Positions 11,341 to 27,708 of a stretch of 64,000 nucleotides of DNA are shown here, piece by piece (position 1 is the first letter of the stretch; every line of letters begins with the position of its first letter). A model generated the notes under the pieces. The model saw nothing but the letters and a program-made list of their open reading frames with translations, ran no database searches and was not told where the DNA came from. This DNA comes from Nissolia schottii (Eukaryota > Streptophyta > Magnoliopsida > Fabales > Fabaceae): the NCBI GenBank assembly GCA_003254905.1, contig QANU01021229.1:99203-163202 (forward strand). The letters are read 5' to 3'. Made by a program: the position numbers and the translations under genes.

Positions 11341-14300
11341 CTATTTTGTTGGCCTAGTCCATGTTGTCTCCGATGTGATAGTGTTACCATAATAAACCTG
11401 CTTTGAGGTCTCATCCCAAAAAGCCTGAAATGCAGAAAAAAAAACCGAGCAAGATCAATGTGGCATACACTATTAGTGACACCTATACCTTCCCCTTCTA
11501 TTCACGGACATCAATTGTTAATTATGTTTTGTGCAAGTCAGAGAGATCACAAGCAGGAGTAATACGAGTCATGCACTAATACCATGCTTCAAATTACCTA
11601 CATATAGAAATAAAATATCAATGCTCTCAAAAAGGTGTAGTTTCAAAAAATTTACCATGTTGCATAAGTTGCAGCACTACTTTTTACTAGTATTAAGTAA
11701 ATGAAAAAAAAAAAAACTGCCATGCGTACAAAAGCAAACCAGCATGGAGTTTAGAGAAGAAACACTCAGAAAGAAAAGGAGGCATATCCAAGCTAGTTTG
11801 TTATAACAGAAGAATATTGTGTAATGTGTATTCAGACATGCTATCAATCCAGCCAAGTAAAATCATATTTCACCTCAAAAAGCATGCCTGCAAGGGAGAA
11901 GCAACAGAAGTTGAAGCCATTCGCATTATCAACTAAAGTTTTTCCCGTTCAAAAGTAGAACAGGATAATACACACCTGCCAACTAGATGGAAGTCCCTTA
12001 GAGAGTTCAGTCAGATCAGGCTGCTGCTGGCTATGCTCAACTGAATCTTGTGGTGTGTCAACAGATTCTTTTGCTGCTTTTGCTCTCTTGCGTTTGACCC
12101 GCTCCCGCCTACATTAATGTAAAGAATTGCATCAATATGTTATGTATTTGTGTAAGTTGGACAAGAGATGGATGAGAAATTGAAGGTTTCTGGAGTCCCA
12201 TACCAATCACCACCAAGAGGTTGAAAGTTAGCATTATCTTTGGCCTCTCCACTAGCAATTTGCTTTGCATGCCACTCCTAAAACCAAAGGAACTTAAGAA
12301 ACAAAAAATTGAAAGACTGCAATGTTCAGTAAAGATGAGTTCCAATAGCAAACCTCTATTTCCCTTTGACGCTTTCTTTCTAAGACTTCATACACACTCT
12401 CAGGTTCTTCCTCTTCTTCAAGCAACTCCTCTTTAGCTGCCTTCCACTAATAATAACGATATACAACAGAAAACAAATCAGAAAAATCAACAGAATATTA
12501 AAGTGAGATGAGTCTCATACTGAGCCAGAAAAGTCCAGGATATTAAATCCCAGTCCACTTATTAAAAAAGGACAAAGCAGAAGAAAATAAAAACTACCTT
12601 GTCCACCAAACTTGAAACTTTTTTATTAGACTTCAATGACGATCCAACAGCAACTGCCCGCTTTTTACGTGCAACTGAAAAGGTGAGAAAGGTAAGAACT
12701 CAAGAAATGAGCAATGCAGGATAGTTAAATAATTTGTGACCTCCAAGAGGCATGAAATTTATATAACAAGTACATTTAAAATTTAAATAGATGAACAAAT
12801 AAGAACAGGTGGGAATAAAGAGCATGCAGAACCCAGAGGAAACAATTTTCTTACAATCAATAGATAACATAACACAAGGGATTGATTGTCATATAAACTG
12901 ATTCAAAATTCCATGCATGAATGAACCTTACCACCCATATTGAAAGCCATACTGACAAATAAAGCACAAACATTCATGGATCAACCCATCACAAGGCGAA
13001 GGAGGAAGGTTCAACCAAAACTACCAGACAATTGAAACTGATTGTGATTACTTCTGAAAAGCATATTTACCTAACATCAAATTATATGTATGTTCTTAAG
13101 AGCCTTGATTGCATCAAGGCCAATAAATCAGGCCAGCTCAACCAAAACAGCTTTGAAGCAGAATAATCATGTAGTAGCACAAGCACAGCTCAGAATACCT
13201 TTAGTTTGCGCTTTAGCAGCAACTACCGATGAGGCAGCACTTCCTGCAACAGCTTCAGCAGTCGCCGGTGGCAATGAAACATTGTCATCAACTGAAACAG
13301 CAGCATGTTCACCGATGCTAGATGAGGTGGACGGAACATCACAAGATGTCCTCCTGTCTTCCCCACCAATACCAGAATCATTAAAATTGTTAACAGGTAT
13401 GGACTTTGAGCCAGTTCCTGGCAAAATTCAAAGACACCAGATCAATAGATAAAATGGTAGTAAGTCAAGAAGCATAGTAGCGAGAAAAATCACTTCGTTA
13501 ACTACTGATATGCTGGTACAAATACTAACATACCATCTTGAAGCTCATAATAAGCAACAGGGTCAATTGGATTGACCACAACTTGAGGATTTTCATTATA
13601 CATGTGAGGAACTGCACTATAATAGAGCTGTCCAGGTGGCATAGCAATTGGTCCATACATATTACCCGTTGGGACTTCAGAAGCTGTCTGCCCATAATAC
13701 TCAGATCCAGTACCAGGATAAGATAGACTATATTCAGCGTAAGAAAAGGGCTGCCCTGTCTCGGAGTAAGATGGGAGAGCATGATAAGAAGGCATTAGTG
13801 GACCACCAGGGGGAGGGGGCACCTGTTCATTGTCAGGTGGCGGTGGAGGAGGCACCGGCTCATTATCAGGTGGCGGAGGAGGGATCCACTCATCATCTGG
13901 AGGAGGAGGAACAACAAACTTATCCTCTGGCAACAAAGAAGGGTAGTCAGCAAGTGGATTAAACTGAACCGGCTGTTCTATTTGTGCAAAATCCTTTGGA
14001 ACCAACACATCCACACCAGTTGCATTGCCTGACGAATTCATATCTTCAACTTCCATGTCCACATCCATATCAACATCTTCTTCAACATTACGCACATGCT
14101 TAAGAGTTGATTGATCAGGATTTGTAGTTACTTCAACTTGGGTATTAACTTCTACGGCAGTTTCACTACCAGAAGCATCAGCCTGAGATCCAGTAGAAAC
14201 TTCCGAAGTAGGAACACCCTCTTTGTTCTCATTGTGATCTACTTCAGAATCATGTCCAATGCCATTCGGTTGCTCAGCCAATCCTTTAGAGGCAGGGACA

Positions 14301-17300
14301 TGTTTATCGTCAACTTCGTCATGTGCTGATTTAGCAGTTCGAAATAAATCATCATTGACTGCACTTTCAATTAGTTTTATCTGCTTGTCAGAATGCACCC
14401 AGAATGGAAGCAATGGTGATCCACAGGAAGCAAGAGACCTAATATCAGAGAGCCTAATCTCAATCTCTAACTGATACTTTGACAAAGTGTCCTGACCTTG
14501 TGAATTGCCCTTCAACCTGTATAGTTGTTCAATTTAGGAAACAAGTTTTTAACCTTTATCAAAAAAACTAATCAAACAAAATACCACAAACAAATGAGGC
14601 AACAGCTAACATTACGTACTTACTTTTTCAGTGATTTTATCCTCTCTAACAAACTCTCACTCTGGTTTACAAGAAGAGAAGGAAAATCAACTTGTGACTG
14701 CTGTTCTTCAAAACCGAAATTTGTAATGAATGGATGATCTACAGCGTGAGATAAACTCATGATGCCATTATTCCGTATCAATCCCTTTCCATTAATATCA
14801 CAACCCTGATTTTCATTTGTATGTTCACCACTACATCCATTCATTTGGGACACATGCCCATACAACTCTTTATAAGAAGTCACCGTGGTTTCCACAAAAC
14901 CATCAGTTGTGAAAGCAGCTGAAGTATCCTGCGTTGCAGCTGAAGTGTCCTGTGTTGCAGCTGAGGGCACGTTGGAATTATCTATACCAACAGAAGCACT
15001 ATCTGCTTTATCATCAACAGATGCAGGAGGAATTAGATCATTAGATAACTGAGCTGCCTGAACCAAAACCTGGGGAACTTCCCATGAAGTTTCCCCAGTT
15101 TCAATATTCCAGTAATAATAGCGTTGGCTTTCCTCATGCATCACCATCTTCCATCCTAAATTAATATCAGTGACAACTTGTTCATTAAAGCTTTCAGAGG
15201 CAGACATTTGGTCTTTGGAAACCATTTCATTTTGCAAATTACCAGCAGCAACATCACATTCATTTTTTTCATTGCCTTCAGCATCAACTGAAGTCGAATC
15301 TTGCATTATGTCATGTTGTCCATCATTCTGAGAAACAAGATCTACTGGGACACTGGTGTCAGAGTCTTTGGATCCTTCATCAGGCGAACCCTTAGCCTGA
15401 CAAACATAAAGCACCTCAGTAAAAGAAGCAAAAAAGATATAGCTTAATCATTGCAGATTAACTCCCATACATATATACAACACATACAATATTTTCTCTA
15501 ATTCTCATGAGTGACATGGTAATATAACCTCTAAATTAAGTAGTGCAGTAACTTGTAAAAATGATCGCAGAATCATACTTTTAGATAGCGCTAAAGAATA
15601 TAAATAACATATTACACAAGGATAAAGTCAAGGTTATTAGGGTTCCATTCAAATGAAGTGGCTATCAATTACTGGAAATCCTCCTAGTAATAAATATTAT
15701 ATTAAAGCATAAGCAAAAAAGGACCTCAAGCAAAGAAGCCAAGAAAAATAAAGGACAGAAAGAAAAATTAACAAATATGCTAATAAATGCTAGAGACTCA
15801 GAAGCATTGCTGATTTTATAGCTGAATCAGGAAGAAACGATTTGCATCTCCCAATTAACCCTAGACTGTTTTGCCTAATCCATAAAATACTCACAGAAAT
15901 TTACACACACAAATTACAAACATATACTAACATTGACCAAAGCCCATGCCCATTATGGCCACAAACCCTTCACACCATAAATATAACTAATTAGGAGGAT
16001 AGTTAAGATCAGGAAACCCTGCATACGTTATACTAAATTGCAAATCCTTACATAGCCGATTCCAAGCCCAAATAAAAAAGGAGTGTAGTGCTAAACTTCT
16101 GATAACCAACATAAAATGTTCAATGACACCAAATTTAACAACCAACCTTACCCTGCACTAGTCAACGCTACCTAGTGGGACAAGACTTGGTTGTTATTGT
16201 TGTTGTTAATTGTTAAGATCAATAGTATCAATTTGATCACCACATCAAGATGAACCACAAATACAAACAACAGATATTAACAATATATAAACATGCAGGA
16301 TAGGTTGTCTGGTATGGAAAAATCAATTTTTTGCACTAGAACAGATATGTAGGATGCAAATACCTCTTCATCAAGCATGGGGCTCTGCTCTTTAGCATCA
16401 TTAGGCCCTTTGCTTGATCCCTCATCCACTTCATCATCACTATATTGCCCAAGTAGTAGCAGAGGATTCTGTGGTTGTTGACCTGAAGACAAAATGCCAG
16501 TATGTCAGATACTACAAAACCACTAGACGAATAACCATATAATAATATGGAGAAAATTAGGGGGGAAAAAACATCCCAGAAAAATTCAAAAACAATGAAG
16601 CACGTGCTGTAAAAGAGAATGAATACAAAAACGAAGTTAAGGAAGGAAATAGATTAACAAGCATGTTAGCTTGTACCATCTGATCACCTGTTACATATGG
16701 AAAAATGTCAGTAAGTCGCAAAGCCAATAAAGCCAGAAACATACGAACCGCTAAAACTTTCTACCGTCTGAACCTTGAAATTCCCTCGATGCTGCCAAAA
16801 TGGGGGGGAAACGATTGGGAGTCATTCATATTTCAATGTGGCAGGCCGACCGCATCTGAAATGAATGTTCCCAAGACCACAGCAGCCTACAGTCTGAGAA
16901 CAATTTCTTGGGCCAAACAACACAATATGTCTTGTATATATAGTTCCATATTTCCACCAATTTAATGTTGAGCACTCATGTCGTCTAAATATAGTCCTTT
17001 TGAAGAAAACTGACAGAACCCACCTGAGGAAGAGGGTGAATTGGGTAACCCATCACGATGTTGTGAATCGGTATCTCCTCCAGCATCACCATGTACATTG
17101 GAGCCACCCAACTCTCCTGGAAAGGAATATCATTGAGAACATGATATGTAACAGTAACAGTAGCAGAATTCTCTAAGAATTTGATTAAGAATTCCACACC
17201 ATCCTTTGTTTCTTTAATACAAAACTAGTAAAGGAAAAATAAGAATATAACAGATGCAATACATTTAACATTCATTTTAGATCAGAAATGTATTGCTTCA

Positions 17301-18224
17301 AATTGTTAAACATGTCTTATGTACTCCAAAAATCCTTTCATGTACCAGCGAACAACCAATTATTTATCACTTAACAGATACATGCATATAAACCAACCCT
17401 AGGAAATAAAAGCACGTCTATGTCCATATGTTCAACAACAGTCAGAAACAACAGAGTCTTTTTCTCAGCAGGTGGGGTAAGCTACATACATCAAACAATG
17501 CCTTTGTATTTTGGCAAATATGCCCAAAAAAAAGGTCAACATTTTTGTTTCACAAAGACAAAAGCATAAAAAACACAACTCCATTACATCTTCAGTTTCA
17601 ACCACTATAGTAGTAAGAAACACATAATGCCAGGCCAAACCAGAAACACATGTGCAAAACCCTAGAAACCATAAATAACAGAACATGACGCAAAAGTCAT
17701 AGGAGTACAGTATTCAGTTTAATAAAAACATGTGCCATAAAACTACATAATCACGCCCAAGACCCATGTTATATCTTATAACATATATCAACACATCTCA
17801 ACAGAGTTCATTAACTGCAATTTAAAGTCAAACAGTAGTTGGCGACAAAAGCTACCGCAGATGATTGAACCTCCCGTGCCATACACAACCATTCATCAAA
17901 AATATAAAAACTTCAAAAAGATCGCAAAAATTTAATAGATAGTACAATACTCAACAAGGATATTGCAATTGCAAGAATCACCAGAAAAATTGATAACAAT
18001 AAAACTAGTAGGTTTTCCAGATAATTTTGAATTGAACCGAACTAGGGTTTCTCAATTCGAAGCAACCGGAACAAATAAACCCCAAAATTTACACACAAAA
18101 TTAAGAACCCTAGGCGAGCGAGTTATGGCGATTGAATACCAGAGGGTTCCGCGAAGAGATCGAGTTTGACTCTGCGACCAGCGTTGCTGAGAGCGGCAAG
18201 GCGACGCTCTTTTCTCTTCCCCAT
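11341..18224 (-). CDS. FNBP4-like protein with two WW domains
   Basis: Eleven exons join in phase with GT-AG ends into 910 codons plus TAG: 18224-18140, 17116-17024, 16482-16364, 15396-14624, 14516-13534, 13417-13199, 12674-12598, 12446-12354, 12277-12204, 12108-11976 and 11424-11341. The N-terminus MGKRKERRLAALSNAGRRVK is basic and probably nuclear-targeting. An acidic YSDDEVDEG segment follows. WW1 lies at about residues 179-211 (GWKMVMHEES, YYYWN, TSWEVP). A proline-rich block of repeated PPPPPDNE-type units lies in exon 5, then a Tyr-rich stretch. A Glu-rich, Lys-rich part (exons 7-10) resembles a coiled region. WW2 (LPSSWQAFWDE, YYGN, TTWTRP) ends the protein at 878-910. WW domains bind proline-rich ligands; vertebrate formin-binding protein 4 has the same paired-WW plan. 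A role in pre-mRNA processing or actin regulation would be inference. Confidence 0.88.
16150..16212 (+). repeat. Au-like SINE 3' tail in intron 3 of the FNBP4-like gene
   Basis: The string CTACCTAGTGGGACAAGACT followed by TGGTTGTTATTGTTGTTGTT is the usual 3' end of Au-type plant SINEs, which finish in a short TTG repeat. I see no Pol III head upstream, so this is a 5'-truncated copy. A weaker relative (CCACCTAGTGGGAAAAACTT) lies in intron 3 of the YL1-like gene near 7162. Confidence 0.5.
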
Positions 18225-19019
18225 TCGTAGACTCAGTATTAGGGTTCCTTTGAGTTTGTTCTGTGTGCGTGGATTTTGCTACTCCGACGAAATGAGCTTC
18301 GGAATTTGGGGTTAGGGTTTGTACTTGGTAGTAGTGCTTTAAAACTGAAAAAAAAAAAAAAAACCAACGAAGAAGAAGGAGCAAGTCGGGTCTCGGGTTA
18401 CAAGTCGCGGGTCTTACCAGGTTTCTCTACGGTTAGAAATATGCTTATTCGTGCGGCGGCTTGACTGAAGAAGGCCGTCGGAACATAAGTTTGATGCTAA
18501 GTGGGGGCCCATTCGGGTGATTTGGGCTATTTTCGGGACCTTGGGTTAAATTGGTTTCGAGTTAGCACAATGTAGACGGATCACAGGCTAAATATTATAC
18601 TATTATTATTATGATTGGGTTGTAAGCACTTCGTACCCGTCAATCTAAATATTTTTTTTATGGGTTGCTGATAAAAATATATGATCAAATCAGAAAATGT
18701 CAAACAGAAATTGGGAGTGTGAAAGATTAATAGAAAGACATGAAAAAATAAGAGCTGGTAGTTAAAATAAAAGACAGAAGGCGGGAAGTTATTTTTTATG
18801 AAAAAATAGAAAGAAAATGATAATTGCTTAGTGAGTTGATGGATATAATTTTTATTTTTTTAATTATAGGTTTGGAACTCAAAAACTATTAAATATAATG
18901 AGTAGAGACTAAAAGGTAGTTACCTTTTGAATTCTCTTAAGTATAGAAGTATAGATTATTCTTTTTAATACAATAAATATATTTTAAAATAATTAAAAGT
19001 AATTTTTTAAAAAATAAAG
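18225..19019. other. 5' UTR and promoter region of the FNBP4-like gene; AT-rich spacer
   Basis: The first 200 bases upstream of the FNBP4-like ATG contain a poly-A run on the plus strand (18350-18363) and AGGGTTT-like telo-box sequence on the minus side, typical of housekeeping plant 5' UTRs. Beyond about 18650 the sequence becomes AT-rich with no open frames or recognised repeats. Confidence 0.35.
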
Positions 19020-21162
19020 CTGCTAGTTACGAGATTGTTTCGTTATCTGAAAACACAGGGTTACGTGTCCTCGTGCCTCAAACTCCTTCTCCAATCTGCT
19101 CGACTTCTTTCTTCTCTTCGGAGCACCGGGGGGTGGACCTACAGACACTCCAATACTCAAGTCAGAATAGGATTGTGGAATGTGAGGTGTGAGACTTGGA
19201 ACATACTTGAGACTGACCTTGCTTTCCCCCTTCATAGCCAGTAAACTAGGATTTCTGCACTGATCAGTTGAGGGAGGTTCCCTATTCCGAGTATCAAGGA
19301 TTCTCCGAGCTATTCTCTCAACAAATTTGTCGAACTCATCTCGTCTGAAATGATTGTTTCTATCTTATCCTTCTTGTGTCATCAGCCCCTTCCTAGGCTT
19401 GATCCATAGTCTGTGGGCCATCTTTGAATTAGGCCAGTTTATTAGGTCGATCACTTGGGCCAGTACACAACCCCTAAGCTCAATCATCGTTTTAGTCATC
19501 GTATCGAGCTTAAAAACTTTTCCCCATGTTGGTTGGCCTTAAGTCTTGGCTCGGTTCCTCGCTATGGTTGCCGACTTTTTTTGATTGAGTCTGAGCGCTT
19601 TTGATTTTGGGATTCGGGACTAGGAATACAGAGCGACAAAATGATTGGCACACGAGTGTCTTTTCGCTCACACAATTCTCAAGGCGCATTTATGAGACGT
19701 GATGGTTATAATGATAATGGGTCATGTGGTTGAATCTGAGGAGGTATCCACGAAGCCAAGAAACCGTAATTGCAGATCTTGAGAATGGTTGATGTTCCCA
19801 TGCCCATTAGTTGCTTTGCCCCATGGTCGTTGATCTCACACAGATTTTTTTTTTTTAATAGAGGTGACAAGGGAACAATCGAACTTCCTAAACTTCTTGA
19901 GTCTTCTCTCGAGCCATGATCTTTCTAAGATTAAAGAAAGCCTTTTTGAGTAAGTTCGGCTTCTTCCTCCCTTAAGTCCTAGGTAAATTGTCTAAGGCAG
20001 TTCTAGAGAGTGCTGATGGGAACTCTAGGGATGAGGGCGAAGCCCTCAATGCCTATGATTAGGTAGCCTAGGAGATTAAGAGTCATGTGTTCATCTACTT
20101 TGATCAATACTCTTAGTCCACTACTACTTGAACCAGATAGTAGCCAGTGACGAGTCCACTGTCATTGTAGAGTTGTTTTCTCTTCACGACACAGTTTCCC
20201 ATCTAGTCCAGAACAGGAATTTGGCTTATAGGATTTGTGATGACTTATAGGTTCAGTGGTCTTAAATTATAGGATAGAGCATCTAAGGCAATCCAGAGTT
20301 ATGGTGACTCGTAGAAGAGAGGAAGAAGAACAGGGAAAAAAAAGAAAGAAAACAGACGTACGTTGCAGTGCTCCTAAGGCGCTATAGTGGCACGACAAAG
20401 GTGAGGTGGGCTCTGTAACGCTAGCACGCTGCAGCAGCACGTAGATGAAGTCCCACCTCGAAAGCAACATCTAGAGGGATTGTTGCATGTCATGTAAATT
20501 CCTGCTGATGATAAATATTGTTCTTTTCCAATTCTTTGGTGATTAGGAATCTTTGGTAAAAAACTTGTGAAAATCACTTTGTGAGCACAAATCATTTGTT
20601 GGTAACTTTAACTTTTGCACGGTTGAACTCTTAGGATTAAGGAATGTCATGACTAAGAATTTGCCTGTTGATGTGATGTTTGAGTTGATACATGTTAAAA
20701 TTTGGTCTGATTCAATTGGAAATAAACTCTAGTTATACTAGCTTTAGAGATGATCTAGGTATTATTCGAGAAGCCCAAAAAGGTAGTCTCACAGCCAACC
20801 TTTACATACATTGCCCCTAGGTCCTCGATTGAAGCCTTTGCCTTGATTTTGTTGCATGAGCAGTCTATCGTCGCCCATGTGCCTTTCCTTGATGAACTAC
20901 TTTGATCCTTGAGCACTTCTGAGTTAGGATGAGAACAATGATGAGGGGAAAAACCTCTCCTTTGGTTTCTCGATGACTTGTCACAAGGACTCTTTTTAGT
21001 TTTTTTCTATTGTTTATGTTGAGTCAGCCTTAGGGCCTCCCTGAGTTTTGTAGCTTTTGTAAGGAATGTATATAGCGTCAACTGCACAAAAAGATTTCCT
21101 AGTTTGCTTATTTTATTGCTTGCTTTTGTTTTACTTTGATTGGGACAAGCAAAGGTCTCAAA
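19020..21162. other. Degenerate retrotransposon-like sequence without usable frames
   Basis: GC content rises relative to the flanks and the sequence looks like decayed retroelement leader or internal DNA. The stretch at 19130-19215 (ACTCCAATACTCAAGTCAG and following) resembles LTR leader sequence common in plants. 19660-19735 also looks LTR-like. No integrase, reverse transcriptase or protease motif survives. The part next to 21163 ends in a purine-rich tract, so it is probably the 3' internal region of the element whose LTR begins at 21171. Confidence 0.35.
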
Positions 21163-22550
21163 TTGGGGGTTGTTTGATAACTCTCCCATGAGAGTTATCT
21201 TTTGTTGTCCTTTCATATCTCTTTTAGACTAACTCTAGCATTTTCTATGCATTTTTAGCATCATATCTAATGCATTCTTGAATAAATTGGTTTCTCTTTA
21301 GGCTTAGCAAAAATATGCATTTTTTGCATCCATTATAGGCTTGTTCATGGTTTTTCAGGTTTCAAGATCCTTGGGAGAAGTATGAAGCACAAGGAGGAAT
21401 TTAGAACACACGTAAAACCTTTAAACCTTGCGACTGAGCACTGAGACTAGAGCCCGGTTGCTGGAGTTCTAGTTCTCATAAGTCTGAGCAAGAGGTTGGC
21501 GCTCGAGCGCCAGGATGATAACTATGCAAGCTCAAATGTGGAATCAAAATGCATATCAACATGTATTCTAATTTGGCGCTCGAGTTCCAGGATGGCGACT
21601 GCGCAAGCTAGATGTAAAATCCAACATGGAATCAAAACGCTTTCTGACTTTCAGCTGAGTCTATAAAAGGGGACAAGAAGAACAGAGAAAAAGCATCATC
21701 TAGAACTAGAAATCACTAAGAATAGAGTTTTGGGATAGTATTTGAGAGTTAAGAAAGGGGATCAAGGAGCGTCATCATTCCTTGTTCACCATTTTGATGT
21801 ATTGTTCTTCTCTCTCTCTCTCTCTATCTTTATATGTTGTTTTCTAATTCAAGGATGAACTAATCCTTTTTAGGTTAGTATCTTGATGTAACTTATGTTG
21901 AATTTCTAATTTTGATTCGAGGTTATTCAATAAATATTGTTTGTTTGTTGTTTACGCTAATTCTTCTATGCTTAATACTTTGGTTGCCTAATCATCAACC
22001 ATATGAACCTTAGTCTTGTATGCAATTTGAGAAAATGAGTACAAGAGTGTAAATGAAGAATTAACTACAAGCTAGATATAATTAGAGATAATTTGCGTTG
22101 TTTGTGCAATAGTGTTAGAGAAATCATAGAATGCTAATGTTTTAGCCTAGTTTGTTCATACTAAGAGATTAGACGATTGGTTAGGTTGAAAGAAAATCGT
22201 TAACTATTGGGGGAGGTTAGTGATTAAAAGTGGATTTCTGATTGTTAACTAAGTCAAACGAGAACTAAATAACTGAGATTAGAATTGGTGAAAATAACAT
22301 CGATGAAATCAAGTACCCTAATCCCCTTTATCATTTGAATTAATCATTTTTCATTGTCTTTATAATTATTATTATTTTTTGTTATTATTCATTTCAATTC
22401 AATAAGATCATCATTTTCTTTCAATACTCATAATTATCGATTAATATGCGCAATTAATTTGTCCTCGTGGAATTGACAATTTGAGTGTATTATACTCAAT
22501 TTTATTACTTATACAACACGATATACTTGCCATGAAAATTCGTATTAGTA
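21163..22550 (+). mobile_element. 3' LTR of a probable Ty3-gypsy (Athila/Tat-like) element
   Basis: A polypurine tract (ATTGGGGGT at 21162-21170) is followed at once by TGTTTGATAA, the expected 3' LTR start. The LTR has its own promoter: TCTATAAAAGGGG at about 21660-21672, about 490 bases in, then a leader with a CT microsatellite (21809-21826). Near 22500-22540 comes a block with ATACAACACGATATACTTGCC, which I associate with the end part of Athila/Tat-type LTRs. The LTR end itself and any second LTR were not found, so it is truncated or solo. Confidence 0.55.
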
Positions 22551-22765
22551 TTATTATGTATTGCATATGTATGTCCATGTTTCTCTCTTCTCAGAGAGAG
22601 TTAAAGCTCCCTAGATCCCTGATCTTTAGTCCGTAACAGATATAAAGGATAGTAGAGATTTAAGGTTAAGGTTAAGTTTTATATAATTGTTTTTATGTAT
22701 ACATATATATTTATATGTTAATATTTTTTATAATTTATAATATATAATATATATGATGCAAGGCA

Positions 22766-23050
22766 TAAAGGCAATTCACCCTAGGATCATAACCCTATAC
22801 CTTACGCATCGACCTACCCTGGCGCAATAGAAGGTCAAGACAAGCGTCCTTTTATTGAAACAAAGGTAACACCTTCGAGAAAAAAATGTTGCCTTAGAGC
22901 TAAGGTATCGCTTTCTAAGGTCACCCCTCTAAAAACGTTGCCATTGGGTTAAAGGCATTGCCTTAACTCAAAGGGAATGCTTTCTACGTGCTAAGACAAC
23001 GCTTTTGAAGCGTTGTCAAACATTGTCATCTACACATTGGAGAAATTAAA
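22766..23050. repeat. Probable CACTA-type subterminal repeat remnant
   Basis: A cluster of short, related motifs alternates in both orientations: GTTGCCTTAG, AACGTTGCC, GCATTGCCTTAA, ACAACGCTTTTGAAGCGTTG and AGGTATCGCTTT. Arrays of GCGTTG-CTTTAG-type units near the ends are typical of plant CACTA (En/Spm) transposons, where the transposase binds. No CACTA terminus was seen here, and no transposase is adjacent. Confidence 0.45.
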
Positions 23051-23539
23051 CTTAATCATAATACAAAGACCAAAGCTTAGCCACCCATATTTAATTGCAC
23101 AAGGAACAATGAACCAAGCTCTAGATGTCACTTGTTGGGTATTAAAGCAATGAGGGGCAACCTAAACCTAAAATCGAACCAAGACAAAGCGAGTTTTAAA
23201 CCCATCCCAAGCAACCCGCCCCGTGCAAGTTGTGTAGAGTTGGTGCCCTCGAGTAATCTTGAATACGAGTAGAAAACATGTTATCACCGAGTTCGCATTC
23301 GGAGAAATATTAAGAACGCCAAAAATAACTTCATTTTCTCGCCAAGCAGAAAACCCAGACCAAAATTTACCGAATCAGAGTCATACTTGGCTCTAATATA
23401 AATCCAGGAAACCAAGCCCTGTGTTCACTTAAATACCGCCAAACATTCCAAAAGCAAAAAAACATAGCAAAAGGTTTAAAAAAAAAAGGTTCTCATTCTC
23501 ACTACATGCTACTACTAATAAAGTGCAGTCTTGTCAGAT
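23051..23539. other. Spacer and 3' UTR of HSP90
   Basis: About 140 bases next to the HSP90 stop are probably its 3' UTR. The remainder has no frame or repeat that I recognise. Confidence 0.35.
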
Positions 23540-26509
<2,970 letters not shown>

Positions 26510-26623
26510 TTACAGAGAGAAGAGACGCAGAGAGAGAGAGGAAGATGAGGTAGAAGTATTAGGGTTTTCGCTATAAGAGTGAGAAGAGAGTGTGGTGTGG
26601 TGAAGCGTGAGTGAGGGTTTATG

Positions 26624-26632
26624 TTTTATACA
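26624..26632 (-). promoter_or_regulatory. HSP90 TATA box
   Basis: On the minus strand the sequence reads TGTATAAAA, about 130 bases before the HSP90 ATG, with a GA-rich leader between. Position and sequence suit the core promoter of this gene. Confidence 0.6.
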
Positions 26633-26644
26633 CAAAAGAAGTGC

Positions 26645-26657
26645 TTCTGGATCCTTC
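26645..26657. promoter_or_regulatory. Heat-shock element upstream of HSP90
   Basis: The string TTCtgGATccTTC has three 5-bp modules in the TTCnnGAAnnTTC spacing, with one base off in the middle module. It sits about 13 bases beyond the TATA box. Heat-shock factors bind such sites, which would make this HSP90 copy heat responsive. A further GAA lies at 26638-26640, but out of module spacing. Confidence 0.5.
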
Positions 26658-26660
26658 TAT

Positions 26661-27708
26661 GACGCTGTCAAATAATGCTACGGATGGGTTGTTGAATATT
26701 CAAATTTATGATGCATCATGTGCTTTGGGACAGATTTGAACTGGTTTGGGTTTCCGTTTACTTATTTAAATCTATGATATTTTTTTTTGTAGAAATTCAA
26801 ATATATGATATAATTGCACTTATTTAATTAAAAAATATAAAAATTGATATTGAGTTTACTTCGCTACGTCATAAACTTTAAAAGTATTAATACAAAAGTA
26901 TCTAATATTTTGTCAAGCGTTCTACTAACTTAAATTATTTATTATTTTAAATTTGTGATAAAAAGGAATAGTTTAGGCCCGTAAAAAAGTTTATGAGAAA
27001 AGTTACAATGCAAGAGATGCTAAGAGGGAAAGACAATGTTAAAAACAGGCAATATGATGTTACGAAAGAATGAGTCCACCTCTGGTTTGCCACAAGGGCA
27101 GCCCTCCACCACCCGGTAAAGGGGTGGTCAATATGTTTATGTTTACGCTATATGCGTTTGTGGGTCGCAACCACATCAGGTATGATCTCTACCTCGAGGA
27201 AAGGAAAAGAAAAACAGGTTGTACATAGTAAGGGGATGACGATCCCACTAGATACATGGAGGAAAGGACGAGAAGGAAGAACAAGAAGGATGCACCCCGA
27301 TCAAGAGTTTGATCAGGTGCATAAGAGAACCCCCAAATCNGTATATGTATATGTATATGTATATGAGGCACGTCAAGTGAAACAGTATCACAAGATTGTC
27401 ATACAAGGCCTATAAGGTATCGGGGTACGTGATCCAACATCATGATACTTAGACGATCAGGATTAGAAAGCACGAAGACCTATTAATAGGTAATGCAAGA
27501 TTAGAGTTCTCCAGTCACCTAGTAAGCTAGATAAAGCTGCTCAAGACTAGTATGAATTAAAAATAGTAGGGATTTTAGTATATACAGACACTTAGAAACC
27601 CCTTGAGCAGCAAGATCATAAATGAATCAAAAACGAAAAATTACTTCATAGGATTTCCGCTGAGGAGGAAATTTCTCACCCCCATTCGTTTATGATTCCA
27701 AGATCAGA
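26661..27708. other. Intergenic spacer with one ambiguous base and a short microsatellite
   Basis: AT-rich to about 27000, then moderately GC-rich without recognisable genes. A hexanucleotide GTATAT-type microsatellite occupies 27341-27365, right beside a single N at 27340, which suggests a sequencing or assembly difficulty at the repeat. The part from 27070 to 27150 looks like retroelement DNA but has no protein match that I can name. Confidence 0.4.
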
